NCBI RefSeq assembly: GCF_032062135.1
Contig: NC_092859.1
Coordinates: forward strand, 51,957,193 to 52,021,192
Reading direction: 5' to 3'
DNA length: 64,000 bases
From: Pyxicephalus adspersus
Lineage: Eukaryota > Chordata > Amphibia > Anura > Pyxicephalidae
Within the stretch, counting starts at the first letter, position 1. Each line of letters opens with the position of its first letter. A model generated the notes under the pieces. It did not search any database. It saw only the letters and a program-made list of their open reading frames with translations, and was not told where the DNA came from. Below, in pieces: positions 22,701 through 34,700 of this stretch. A program made the translations under genes and the position numbers.

Positions 22701-25700
22701 GGTGACGTAGGACGAACATTTTATTTTTTTTTTTTTAGGTTAGTTTTCGGTTTATTTCTGCTTTAAACAATTACCCCCTGAGTGTTCTTCCCAGGCCCTT
22801 TTTTTTGCTGGGTGCACCACCCGGCTGTTTTTGGGTGGTTACTGAAGAGTTTGGTCACAATATAGGGGCTGCCACACGGCTTGAAAACATTTCTGACTTG
22901 AACCCTGCCCCTCAATAGGAATATGGTTAGGCAAAGGTATTTAAATAATATTAATGGAGGATCTGACAGGTGATGTAACAGGAAACAAAGAAAAATACTC
23001 AACTGTGGTTTTACTGTTTACGTTTTGTGGATTATTATTATTATTATTATTATTAATAATAAACAGGATTTATATAGCGCCTCCTGACTTCTACAAACGC
23101 TACCTGGATTCATCCCTATCACACATATTTCAAAAACATAAGCTTGTTATATATGCTTATTTTTTACTAATATTTGTATCTGTTAAACTCAGCCTGTGGT
23201 TAGGATACTCTAATTGTTGGATTTAGGTTGTTGCCCTGGTATCAATGCCTTGTGGACTATATATTTTGTTTTTAAATGTTAAAAATGTTAACCCTTTTTA
23301 TGTAAAGCAAAAATGTGTTTTTGTTTTGTTTTTTTAGGGGGGGGAGTTAAAAAGGTTGATTTGGTAAAGACTGAATTGGATCCCAGAGCCTTCTGGGATT
23401 CTTACGTCACATATTCACGTGCAGTGAGATCAGCATGTCCCTCAGAGTGGCTTCTAAGAAGTTTAAATATATGTTTCATTTCTTTCACACCATCTTACTT
23501 GCTATGTGCTGCTGAGGTACAGGGAGTTTTTGTCAGTTCTTTGTACCTACACTACACAGCAGGACAGTGCAGGGTTGCAGCTATTTATTTGAAAGTCCAG
23601 TTGCAAGCCATAGTCTTCAGGCATATCCTGTTTATGGTAAAATGCCTTGATTTATATCTCATTACTATTATACTCCTACAAAGCTTCAGGTGCAGAAATG
23701 GAGACCAGTGCCATTCAGAATATGGTTTTCTTTAAAATAAGCACATTACTACTCATTCCTTTCAGTAGGATACTATAGCTTACATTTTATAGTATGTAGG
23801 CTGCTAATTCTACATTGCGTGGGAAATGGGGTCTACTAAAAGGACACGAGTGATACAAATACACTCCCTATTTATCTGATGTAGGGAAATTAACTGCAAC
23901 AAGTAATTTCCCAACAGTCCCCAAACAATTTGATTGACCTTTTCTCCAATCAGGGCCTGGCTTTGGACAAAAAATGTATAGCAATGATAGTCCCCGCCTG
24001 TAAATGTTATTTATAGCTTATCTGTCATTAGTGCACTTCTAGAAGATGATTAGGGAAAGTCAAGTTAGTTACCTGGTAACTTCACTTTTAAGACTCTTCA
24101 GGGAATTCCCTCCTAGGCAAATGTATGTTTTTGTATAACATGTTTTTCAGATTAGTGTGGTTTGTCTTTGGACCTTTATATTACTGAAGCTGACAGGAAT
24201 TGATAAATTGTGTCACTGTATGTAGCTTTCTGACATTTAGAACTCCTATTGAATTTACAGCTCTGGGTAATATGTTATATGGCTATATGTAATATGGCTA
24301 ACAAAGATAATTTGTCCGGGAATGACATTTGTTAGCCAAAATCTTTCTTAGCCGAAACGTGATTTCCCATAGATTTCCATAAAAAATCATTTCATTCGCT
24401 CTGGATGCTGCCCACAATTTAAATATACGTTTTATAAAAATAGTAAAAAGCTAGAGTGCGCATGCGCCGCCCGTGATGATGGCGGCAGCAGCTTGATCCA
24501 TGTGGCTCCCCTCCGTCTCCTAATTCTCAGCTCCATCTCAGCTCTGACACGGCTTCCAGCACGATCTCCAAATGAGGATTCTTCCTCACACTTGTGACAA
24601 TCTCGCGGGTATGGTTGGAAAGGCAGGGGGCAAGCAGAAAGATTGATTTTCTGGTTCACAGGTACAGCAAAGCAGATGCAAAGATGGCGGAAGTGCAGGA
24701 CAGCGTGGCACAATCAAAGCTGAAATTGGCTCCCAGCTCTTCCCACAGTACTTCCCTTGAGAAGGGTAAAGAAAGTTTAGCAGCCTCATGCTCCCCACCA
24801 GCATCACCAACACTAAGCTCCCAGATCTCCTCATCTCAGTCCCCACCATGCTATGCATATTTCTGCACCTCCGCTCTAATAGCTCCCCGATCTCTGGTGA
24901 TGTAGAGCAAACACCTGCACAGTTTTCACCTGCTACACAGAGCTCCTAAGCCAATCGGTGATGCTACATCCATTACTAATGAAGGTCAAAATAGGCTGCT
25001 CCACCACATGGCTGCTTTGTTACAGATGGAATTGGCTAAAACTTCATCATCTATTACTACAGAAGTGCGGAAAAATCTTCAGAGTTTGGGCGCACAATTA
25101 GATCTAATTGAGCAGAAGCTGGATGACCCTACATCTAGAGTCACTTAAAATGCGTCTCAAATTATGTTGCTGGATAATCAAATTGAGAATCTTCAAAATA
25201 AACTGGATGATCTGGAAAACCACTCCAGACACAGCAACCTCTGCATTAGAGGTGTTCCAGAGTCAGTGAAAGACACTGTAGAGGCAACCAAGAGAATCAC
25301 AAGATCAATATTACCAGATTAAAGCTGACTGCACCAAAGGTGGATGGTCTTCCACGTGATATCATTGTGAAGCCCCACTACTTATCGACTAAAGAGGCTC
25401 CTATTAAGGCAACCAGGAACATGGAAAACCTGCAGATGGAAGGTCATCCAGTTCATATTTTTTCTGACTTATCTCCTTTCACAACCCAAAGAAGGTGTAC
25501 CATGAGGCCTTTATTGCAAGTTCTGATATCCAACAATATAAAGTATCATTGGGCATGTACTTTAAGACTCTTGTTTTAATATGATTTCAAAACCTCATTT
25601 TTATCGTTCATGGAAGGGGAAAAACTCTTTAATGAGCTGCATTTACTTCCTTTAGATATTTCCACACATTTGTCACCAGAGGGCACTCATGCTCCACTTT

Positions 25701-28700
25701 ATCCTTTGTGGCAGAAAGTGAAATTCTCCTTCAAGGCCTCCAGCAGTGTTACCTGAAAGGTTTTGAAAAGTTTATTTCCTGTTTGTTTACCTTCTTCCTC
25801 TCTTCAGTGTAAAAAAAAAAAAAGAAAAACCTTACCAAGAAGGTGAACAAATTCAATTTTGCTTTATACTTTATTTTTTGCTTTTTCTTTTTTCTTTCTG
25901 ATCCATATTTGAGTGGATCTCACTCTGCTGGCTTAAAAGTCTATTGTTTACAATGCTGCAGATTTTGTAATTTTGTTCTCTTTTGATATTGTGCTACCTT
26001 AGATAGCTTAAACTTGCCATGTCAACCAACTGCCTTTTATTAGTCCTCTGGGACTTTACTTTTATAAGCTTTATGTTTAACCGATAACATGTTACACTGG
26101 TATACTTAATCGTGCCTTGGAGATGGGGGGCCACACATGCCCTCCGCTACAGGGGTTTAATACCCAGGATTCGGTGTATGTACCGGCCCAGTTGGTGTTA
26201 CCCTTGTACTATGGAGCTGCAACATGCTCCACCCACGGAGGGGTATGTGGTTTTGTTCCCCCTAACTGTCCCTGCTGCACGGGGGGGTCCTCCCTCAGAA
26301 CACAGCTTAATGAGCCATTGTGCATGGTATATTATTTGTTTTCCTGCTGTTTTGTTCCTAACTACCCCACTTTATCTCCATTTCTGTGGAGACTTAACAA
26401 AATCGCAATAAGGCTTACTTTGACAAATGCCCACTGATCCTACTTGATGATTTAAACCAACCACTCCCTTTCGTAATGGTTCCTGCTTAAAATGTTCAGG
26501 ACCTAAATTCCCTGTTCAAGAGATCCATAGTTTTCCACTACTACAATTCTTTAAAAGTGAACATACTGGCTCCTCAAGAAACCGACTTTTCCCATGCAAT
26601 CACAAATTATTTCATGAACATTACCCTATACTTTATCAAGCCAAAAAAAAAAAACCTTTTACAAAAATCTACGTTTTGTTCCTAACAAAGTTTTTAGGGA
26701 CCTTAGTGACACATTCCTATTAGTTCAGGGAACCTAAATTAACTGTGGTTACGTACTATGCTCCTAATAAAGGCCAACTGGAATTTTTTCACCATTTGCT
26801 CTTAAAGGTCACGCCCAGAAGTAAAAGCAAATTGGTCCACTTGGGAGATTCCAGTCTAGCATTGGACTAAATGTTGGACAAATCTAATCTCCCAAAATAT
26901 AAATACCCCCCCAAAAAGAGTCACAAATTCTCCTTGTTCTTAAAACAACATGGATTAATTGATATTTGGCGGGAGATGAACCCATCAACAAGAGATTATT
27001 CTTATTACTCAGTGGCTCACAAAATCTACTCTCGTATTGATCATATTCTTTTGCCAGGTAATTTGGTGCCTTTGGTGAAAAAAAAGCTAGTATTTTTCTC
27101 CACTTTATGGTCTGACCATGATGTTCTCATGCAGTTGATTAGCTTAAAACAGTCTAGTTCCTCATTTAAGTGAAGACACATACAGTATTTCATCTCATTC
27201 AGTAAGTCTGCAGATACCTCCCCAGGAAAATATTGGGAAGCCCACAAAGCCACGATCAGAGGTAAATCATCAAGCTAGATGATGAGGTAGGTTCAAGAAA
27301 ACTTAAAACTAACAGATGGATCTCAAATTTTGGGAATACCATAACATCCAGCGCCAACATAAGGATAACCCCCTCCCTGATACCCAAACCCAATTGTAGT
27401 TGGTGCATTTGGAACCTATTTTGCTACTCGCCACTATGGCTGATAAATCTCTATGCTGGGCGTCCAATACCTTTTATAGATGTAGTGATAAACCAGGTAG
27501 ACTATTAGTTAACAAACTGAATCCCGGACCTAAAGTTCATGTCTTCCCCAAAATATAGCTGAATAGAGGTAAATTGTGACAGCATTCTTGGAAAGTTATG
27601 GCTATGTTTCATGACTTTTATAGTCAGTTATATGGTAAACCGGATCTTGTATCACAATCTGATCATGACGATTTTCATAAAAACTGTTCCCTACCCAAAT
27701 TAAAAAACAAACACAAAGCCATCTTGGAGAAGCCATTGGAGTGCTGTTGAAAGTCCTCAAGCTACTTAAACCTAGTAGTGCACCTGTTCCGGATGAATTT
27801 TCAAATTCTTAATATAAAAAATTTGGCACCATATGGTGGAGTATTTTAACTACCTCGGGAAAAAGAATCCCTTCCCCCCTGGGCAAACTCAGCTTATATT
27901 AGAATAATCCAACTAGGGAAGGATGCCACTGAGGTCTCAAATTATAGGACAATTTATCTTCTAAATTGTCATCTGAAAATTATGACACAGAGATTAGCCA
28001 TCCGGTTCAATTCTTTTCTGGGAGCATATATATTTATCCAGGCTAGGTAAGGTTTTTACCCCATAGACCAGCTCCAGACCAGGCAAATACAAGATTTCTT
28101 TGTATTGGATTCAATACAAAATTATTTGAATTTCCTGCCCGCACATACGTCACTGGGAAACCCCAGAAAACGTATCTGCAATCGCTGGCTGAAAATCCGA
28201 GGAAGAGGACGTGTCCCGAGGACCTGCAGAGACGAGCAGAACGCTGGGGGATGCCAAAGGAACAAGGTGTTTTATTTTTTTTGTTTTGTTTTTTTTTTTT
28301 AGCGACCCCGATTACTGCTTTTTGCAAGTAAAATCCACCCGAAGTCACACTCGGGAATATTGCTAGGGGGGTTAAATAGCCAATGGGATTAGGGGCCCAC
28401 TCGGGAAGCTTTATTTCTATCACTAGATATTCAAAAGGTTTTTGAAAAGCATATCATGGCAATAACTATTCTTGCTACTGTCTATAATGGGGTTTGGCCA
28501 CTTCATCAATCTCCTTAGAGCACTCTGATACACCTTCGGCCTCTATTTCCCTGGGTGCCTTTCTGTCCCTCTCCATTTTGATCAAAAAAGCACTAGACAA
28601 AGCTGTCCTATTTCCCCACTTCTCTTCACTACTTTTGGCTAATGCCATCAGATCCAATCCAAATATAAAAGGCATTTTTTTTGTGGTAGCGTTGAACACA

Positions 28701-31700
28701 AATGGTCTCTGTTTGCAGATGATGTACTAATGTATATTACTTCTCCCTTAACCACTTTTCCTAATTTATTCAGGCTTCTGGAAGAATTTGAAAGGATTTC
28801 GGGTTTAAGGGTCAACGGTGCCCTATCACAAGTTCATAATATTAATGTTCCTGCCCAACTAATTAAGACTCTTACAAACTCATACAAATTTCAATATAGT
28901 GAGACATTGCTTCAATATCTTGTTAATAACTTCACCCCCTCTTATCAAACCCTGTACTGTGCTAATTATAAAAAACGAGTTATTATAAATTATGAACAGA
29001 GTTCTCCCTTGGTAAGAACTAAAACCTTTTTCAGTTGGTGAATATCCAAAGACTTCCTGAAAATAAAGGATGTGCTGGATGTGAGAGGTATGTCTGTCTG
29101 GCTTAGACTATTTAACTAGCAAAAGAGAACTTCCAGCCAGAGAATATTTTAGATATTGACAGATTAAGTCCTTTGTCTGCACCAAACTTGGAATGGCTTT
29201 CCCTCCTTACAAACCCACTCCTTTTTGAAAGTTTGTGCCAATATCTAGCTGATACGAGAGGCCAGAGATAATTGCTATATTTTTAGCCCTTGCCACCCCT
29301 CATGCAAAACTTAAATATATAGGTCAATGAGAACAGGACCTTGGGGTATGGCTTGAGAAAAGGAAGACTGGGATGAATTATTTTTAGCTTTATCCAAAGT
29401 CTCCCTGAACTTGGGCCTAGGCGAAGTTAGTTGTAAGGTTCCTTTGCGGTGGTATCTGGTCCCAGACTGACTAGCAAAATACACTCCAACAACTATAGAG
29501 GCACCATTTTTCATAGTTGGTGGACATCCCCCAAAAGCCCAAATGTATTGGTCTGCAGTTTTTCAGTTAATTTTTGATGTTTTTTCTGAGAATATTAACA
29601 ATTTTTCCTGGCCAGAATTTGTCATATGTTACATTGATCATTGGAAAATATTTTTATTTTCTCCCTCATCCAACTGTGTTGTAAACCCTGTTAATGTAAA
29701 AAAAAAAAATTTCCAATAAAAAGATTCAAATGCAAATAAATAGTAAAAAGTACAATAAAAAAGGTCATATACTCACCAAAGGTGGAGATGGAACAGCTTC
29801 CAAATTAGGCAGCGTGGTGTACTTTACTGTATAAAATCCTCACTGTGAGTTAATCACAAACAAAGCAAAAAAAAAACTTTGTGGAGACATTTATTGACTT
29901 CTGGATCAAGCTGTGCTTTGATATGCAAAGAGAAACAACTGCAGAGTTTGTCTTTGTCATTAAAGAGTTACAAGATGTTGAAGAAGAGCTCACCCACAAC
30001 CCACAAGCTGTGTTTAGCAAAAGATTTCTTCTGCAAGTCATGCAAAGCATAAATTGTTAGTAAAGTCCATATTCATTAGCTGGGTCTCTTAAACCGTAAA
30101 AAAAAAAAATTGTTAGCTGAAAATTTCGTTAGCAGGGCCACTCTTTAGCCGAGGTATAACTGTACTGTTTTACTCATTTAGCTGGGTGGAGCCAGACTTT
30201 AATCAGTGCTGTCTTGAAAGATTTTTGGAAGCGAAGTTACCAGAAAATCACTTAACTTTGTACTCATTTATTCCCAAGAAGATTGCTCATTGGGAAGTAT
30301 TGAGCTATTTTAAATCTGAGTTTATTGGGCATACCTGTCAATAAGATAATTTAAAATGGATACTGCTACTAAAGCCACCTTGAAATTTTACACTAGAAGC
30401 CTTTAGAAAAAATTAGCATGTGGATATGGTATCTACGAATTGATTTAAGCCACATACACACATGCAACAATTGTCATTGGAAAGGATCTTTCACCATCCT
30501 TTCCAACATCTAAGGACTACATGCTGCATGAACCGAGTGCTGTACATACAGCACAGTTCTGCTCTATTCAGAGGGAAGGGGGAGAACGACGGAACGACAC
30601 CCCACTGCTCTCTCTTCACTTCCATTAAGATTGTTTGTCGTTCATCGTCGGTGGATCTGCCTGGATGTTCGTTCGGACGATGAACGACGGGCACTGTACA
30701 CACGCCAGATTCTCATTGGATATCGGACGAGAACCATTGGACATAAGTAAGCAGCCTTAGAATGGTCTCAGAAAACCTAACTTATTAGCCAAAAACCTAA
30801 ACTTATTATCTGCGCAGAATATACTATTGAGTGAGCATATTTGATTGTGCTGCCAGAAATATTACATTTTATTACATGTTGCATATGAGATCTTTTTGCA
30901 AGACACTTTAATGATGACAGAAAGCAAAAAACTACTTGCCTAGCATAAACCAAAAATTGCGTTGCCAAACTCAACTAGTTGGCTATTTGTTGTTTTTTTT
31001 TGTTTGTTTTTTTTTTTCACTATATATACTGTACAGTGATCGGCCAAAATATTAAAAGCACCAGCCTAATTTTGTGGATCCCCCTGTACCACCAGTACAG
31101 TTCTTACCCTTCAAGGCATGAACCCCTCAATTGCCTCTAGGTATCTTGAACTGCAAGTTCCTGACTAAAGTTGGGGGTTATTGGTACTAGCATCTATACA
31201 GGACTGCTTTTAGGTTCTCTCGGTCTTATGGGTCTAGATAACCATTGTTGATTTGTTTTGTCAGTGAGAAGAGCTGCCAAAATGGCAAAATTGTGTCAGA
31301 TAAATTGTTATTTAGAAGTAGAAGAAGTTTCTTCCATTAGTTAATAAAATATATTGTGTTGCCAACCTCTAATGTAGTATAAAAATAAGTGTAAAGAATG
31401 GTCAGAGGGGTTTGTTGGCAGAGAAAGAATAAATATATTTACAAATTGTTGTAATTCAATCAACATGTTATTATTTCGTAGCACACATAACTTGGCCACG
31501 AGGTGGCACTAGACCTTAAACTACTAATTACAAATTCAATATCTGGGACTTAACACTTGCCCCGATATGTCAATATACATATAGATATAAAATTAGAAAT
31601 CTTAATCGGCACATTGAGACCAATTATAAATTGACAAAAAAAAAAAGATTTGCAGACGCTTTTTTTTTTTTTTTTTTTTGTGTCCTGACACGTTCCACCT

Positions 31701-34700
31701 GATTCAGGTGGAATGATTCCACCTGGCTTCCTCAGGGTTATTACTGGCAGACTTATTAGTGGTACAACAATTGTGAATATGAGTGTCGCAAGCCTCGTAT
31801 AAACCCAACCATGCACGGGAAAGGGTGTATGAATCATAGGTTCCTTTAAGATATAAAGATACTGGTTGCCTTACTTTAGGCATGTTGACCTGGCTGCCTG
31901 TAGTATTCACAAAAATCATTGTAGCCAATCAGAACGCATCTTCAATCTTTCCTTGCTTATTATTGGCCACTCTCTTGTGATGGCTTTTTTTCAACGTTTT
32001 TTCAACATGAATCAATTTTTAAATGAAGTTGAAGTGTTTTGAGGACATATTTAGTGTTTAACATATGATGATAGGTATTTATAGGCCTTTTATTAGCTGT
32101 CCATCCAAAATGTGCGCATTTTCAAAATTTGCAGGAGGTCTGAACATAACCTTCGCAAATTTTGTGGTATTACTGTATTGCCTGCTCTATCTATGGATTA
32201 AAAATAAAGATTGGGGTATAAACAAATGTCCTAGCAAGTTCCTAATATTTAAATATACATGGAGACAACTGTATTTATATAACCTTTATATTCATTGACT
32301 AAATTGTTTGCTGCCATTTAAATAATTTCAAATCCGCACAATAATGTACTGTTGCAAATTCTGGGAGTTTTACATTAATTATGTTCCATTGTTTACCTAC
32401 AATGCACACTGCACATGAATGTTGCCCTGATAAACATGAAGGACGTATTTATTCTGCCTTGATATGCCATTAAAAAGAATTGCTCTACACAACATGTCAA
32501 TTCGCACAAAGGCTTTCACTGCTGTGCGTCTGTCAATGGACCCCGCACAGTCACCTGCCTTAAACTGATAAAAAAATAACCAGCAAATGGCTATTTGAGG
32601 CAAAACTTGTAACTCCTGAAGTAAATAAACAGAGTTAAATACTATAGTTTTTTATTTAGTGTAATTTGTTTTTTTTGTTTTTTTTTTCTCAGGTTTGTCC
32701 TTCAGACTAAAGAAACCATTAAAAGCCAGTTACTGAATAAACAAAATTCAGCGGATGAAAAAATTGCTGAGTTAGAGGTTGGTGTTGTCTTTTCCTTCTT
32801 TTTTCCAATGAAAGGCTGCATACACATAAAGGGGTTGTGGAGTAACACCTCCAGTTAAGCATAAATATCCACTAAACTCGGAGAATGGTATTCTTAAAAT
32901 TGTGTACATTATATATTGTGCAGTAAGTCCGCAAAGGGGACTCTTCTTTGATTCAGGAAGGTGGGAAGAATGCTTAAATGGCTGTTTGGGGTTTAGAGCT
33001 TACGGACAATTTTAGTCTGATAACAATGCTTGCCACCTTCTATTTTTAAAGGGAAGCAAGCTTGAAAATATACTAGCTGCAATCTACTGTGCAAGTTACT
33101 AGATGCCAAAAAGCCAGTGGGGATAGCACAATCTAGAAATAAGATTAGCATAGTCCAATGTTCATCCTAGCTCTTTTAGATGTGCACATCATCCAGCAGT
33201 TTTCAGTAAGCCTCCGGCTTTTATTTTGGTAGGTTACTGAAAAGTTGGCTCAAAATACAGGGGCACTAGACAGCTGGGAGATTGTACAAGGAGGATGGGA
33301 AATACTGAGGGACAAAATAGACCCCCTCCCCCTTTAATCTTTTATGTAGAAGGCCCACAGGGTTGGGGGGGATTTCTATGGCAAAATAGGAAAATCATCA
33401 TAGGTTATCTAGGCAACCTTCTTAGAGCAGATTCATTCAGAAGGATGACATGCATGTGAAACTCTACAAGCCCTAAACTGGTTTCTTAACATTCAGATAT
33501 GTTGAGTTTGACCGTGGAACTGCAAAGGTACTACTACCCCTGGAGACGCTCCAACCATTTTAGGAATATATTAGAAACTTCATCTTAACCATAGTTCTTG
33601 CATGAAAGTGTTGGGTCTGGTGGTTGCCACCTTAGAAGCAGTTCCCTTTGCACAATATAATTCTCTAAAAATTTTGTGAAACTTCAATTTTTGGAAACAC
33701 CCATGGCATAAACATTGTCTTCAGAAAGTATTTATACCCCTTTAACTTTTTTTCAATTTTATTGTGTTGCAGTGCATTAACCTGCAGTCAGTAGCCCATA
33801 ATGGCAAAGTTAAAACAGAGGTTTAGTTAATGTATTAAAAAGAATAAACTGAAATCACGTTTACAGAAGTATGCAGACCCTTTATTTACCACTTAATTGA
33901 AGCACCATTGGGCAGCAATTAGACTTAAATCTTTTTGGGTTTAATGCAACAAATTTTTTCACACCTTAATTAAGGGATTTTCTGCCATTCTTTGCAAGTC
34001 CTTTCAAGTTCAGTCAAATTAGATGGGTACTGATGGTGGACATTTTCAGGTCTCTCTAGAGATGTTCGATAGGCTTAAGGGTTCTGGCAGGGGCACCCTA
34101 GAACATTAGCAGAGTTGTCCCTGTTGATCCATGCTGCTGCATGTTGTGTGAAGCATGCTTCACTATTTCTATGGTCTTGGGCAGGTGACAAGCGGTGGAT
34201 TTTGTGGAACTGGAGCGAGTGCAGAGAAGGGCAAATAAACTAATAAAAAGAATAAAGGAGCTCAGTTATGCAAGGAGATTAGCTGAACTAAATCTATTCT
34301 ACCTTAAGAAAAGATTTTTTTAAGGGGGATATGATCACCCTAAAAATGTTCCATATATAGAACTGGCTTCTCAATTATTGATTTTAAATTCATTACAAAG
34401 GACAAGCGGGGGCACTTTTTCCGTCTGAAAGGATATAAATTTAATCTCCAGATAAGGAAGGCATTCTTCACAGTAAGGTCTGTAAAACTGTGGAATAGGC
34501 TCCCTCAGAAAGTAATTTCAGCAAGTACTATAGATTGCTTTAAGAAAAAAGCTGAATGCTAGAAATGCAGAATATAATTGGATTTTAAAATTAGGACAAC
34601 AGAGACTGGTGATCCAGGACACATCTGATTGCCTTTTAGGATGGGAAAATAATTTTTTCTCTCCTTTTGTAACAAATTGAACCAGAATTGCCTTCTTCTG

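Larger units (their letters stand above)
24451..29737 (+). mobile_element. L1/Tx1-group LINE, full structure, 13-bp target duplication, in PFDN1 intron 2
   Basis: AAATAGTAAAAAG occurs exactly at 24438-24450 and 29738-29750, flanking the element. The 5' end is CpG-rich (CTAGAGTGCGCATGCGCCGC), followed by ORF1 (24594-25340), a spacer, ORF2 endonuclease (26450-27180), linker, RT (27780-29040) and C-terminal domain (to 29520). The 3' end is AATAAAAAGATTCAAATGC. Endonuclease evidence includes SRIDHILLPGNL-type YSRIDHILLPGNL and FSTLWSDHDVLM. RT evidence is SLFADDVLMYITS. It is sense to PFDN1. Numerous stops and an internal MITE (28100-28371) show it is inactive. Confidence 0.9.

Noticed and set aside
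23313..23735. 140-aa open frame in PFDN1 intron 2
   Set aside because: It starts in a G/T-rich run and has no motif or family, and no splice or promoter evidence. Treated as chance.
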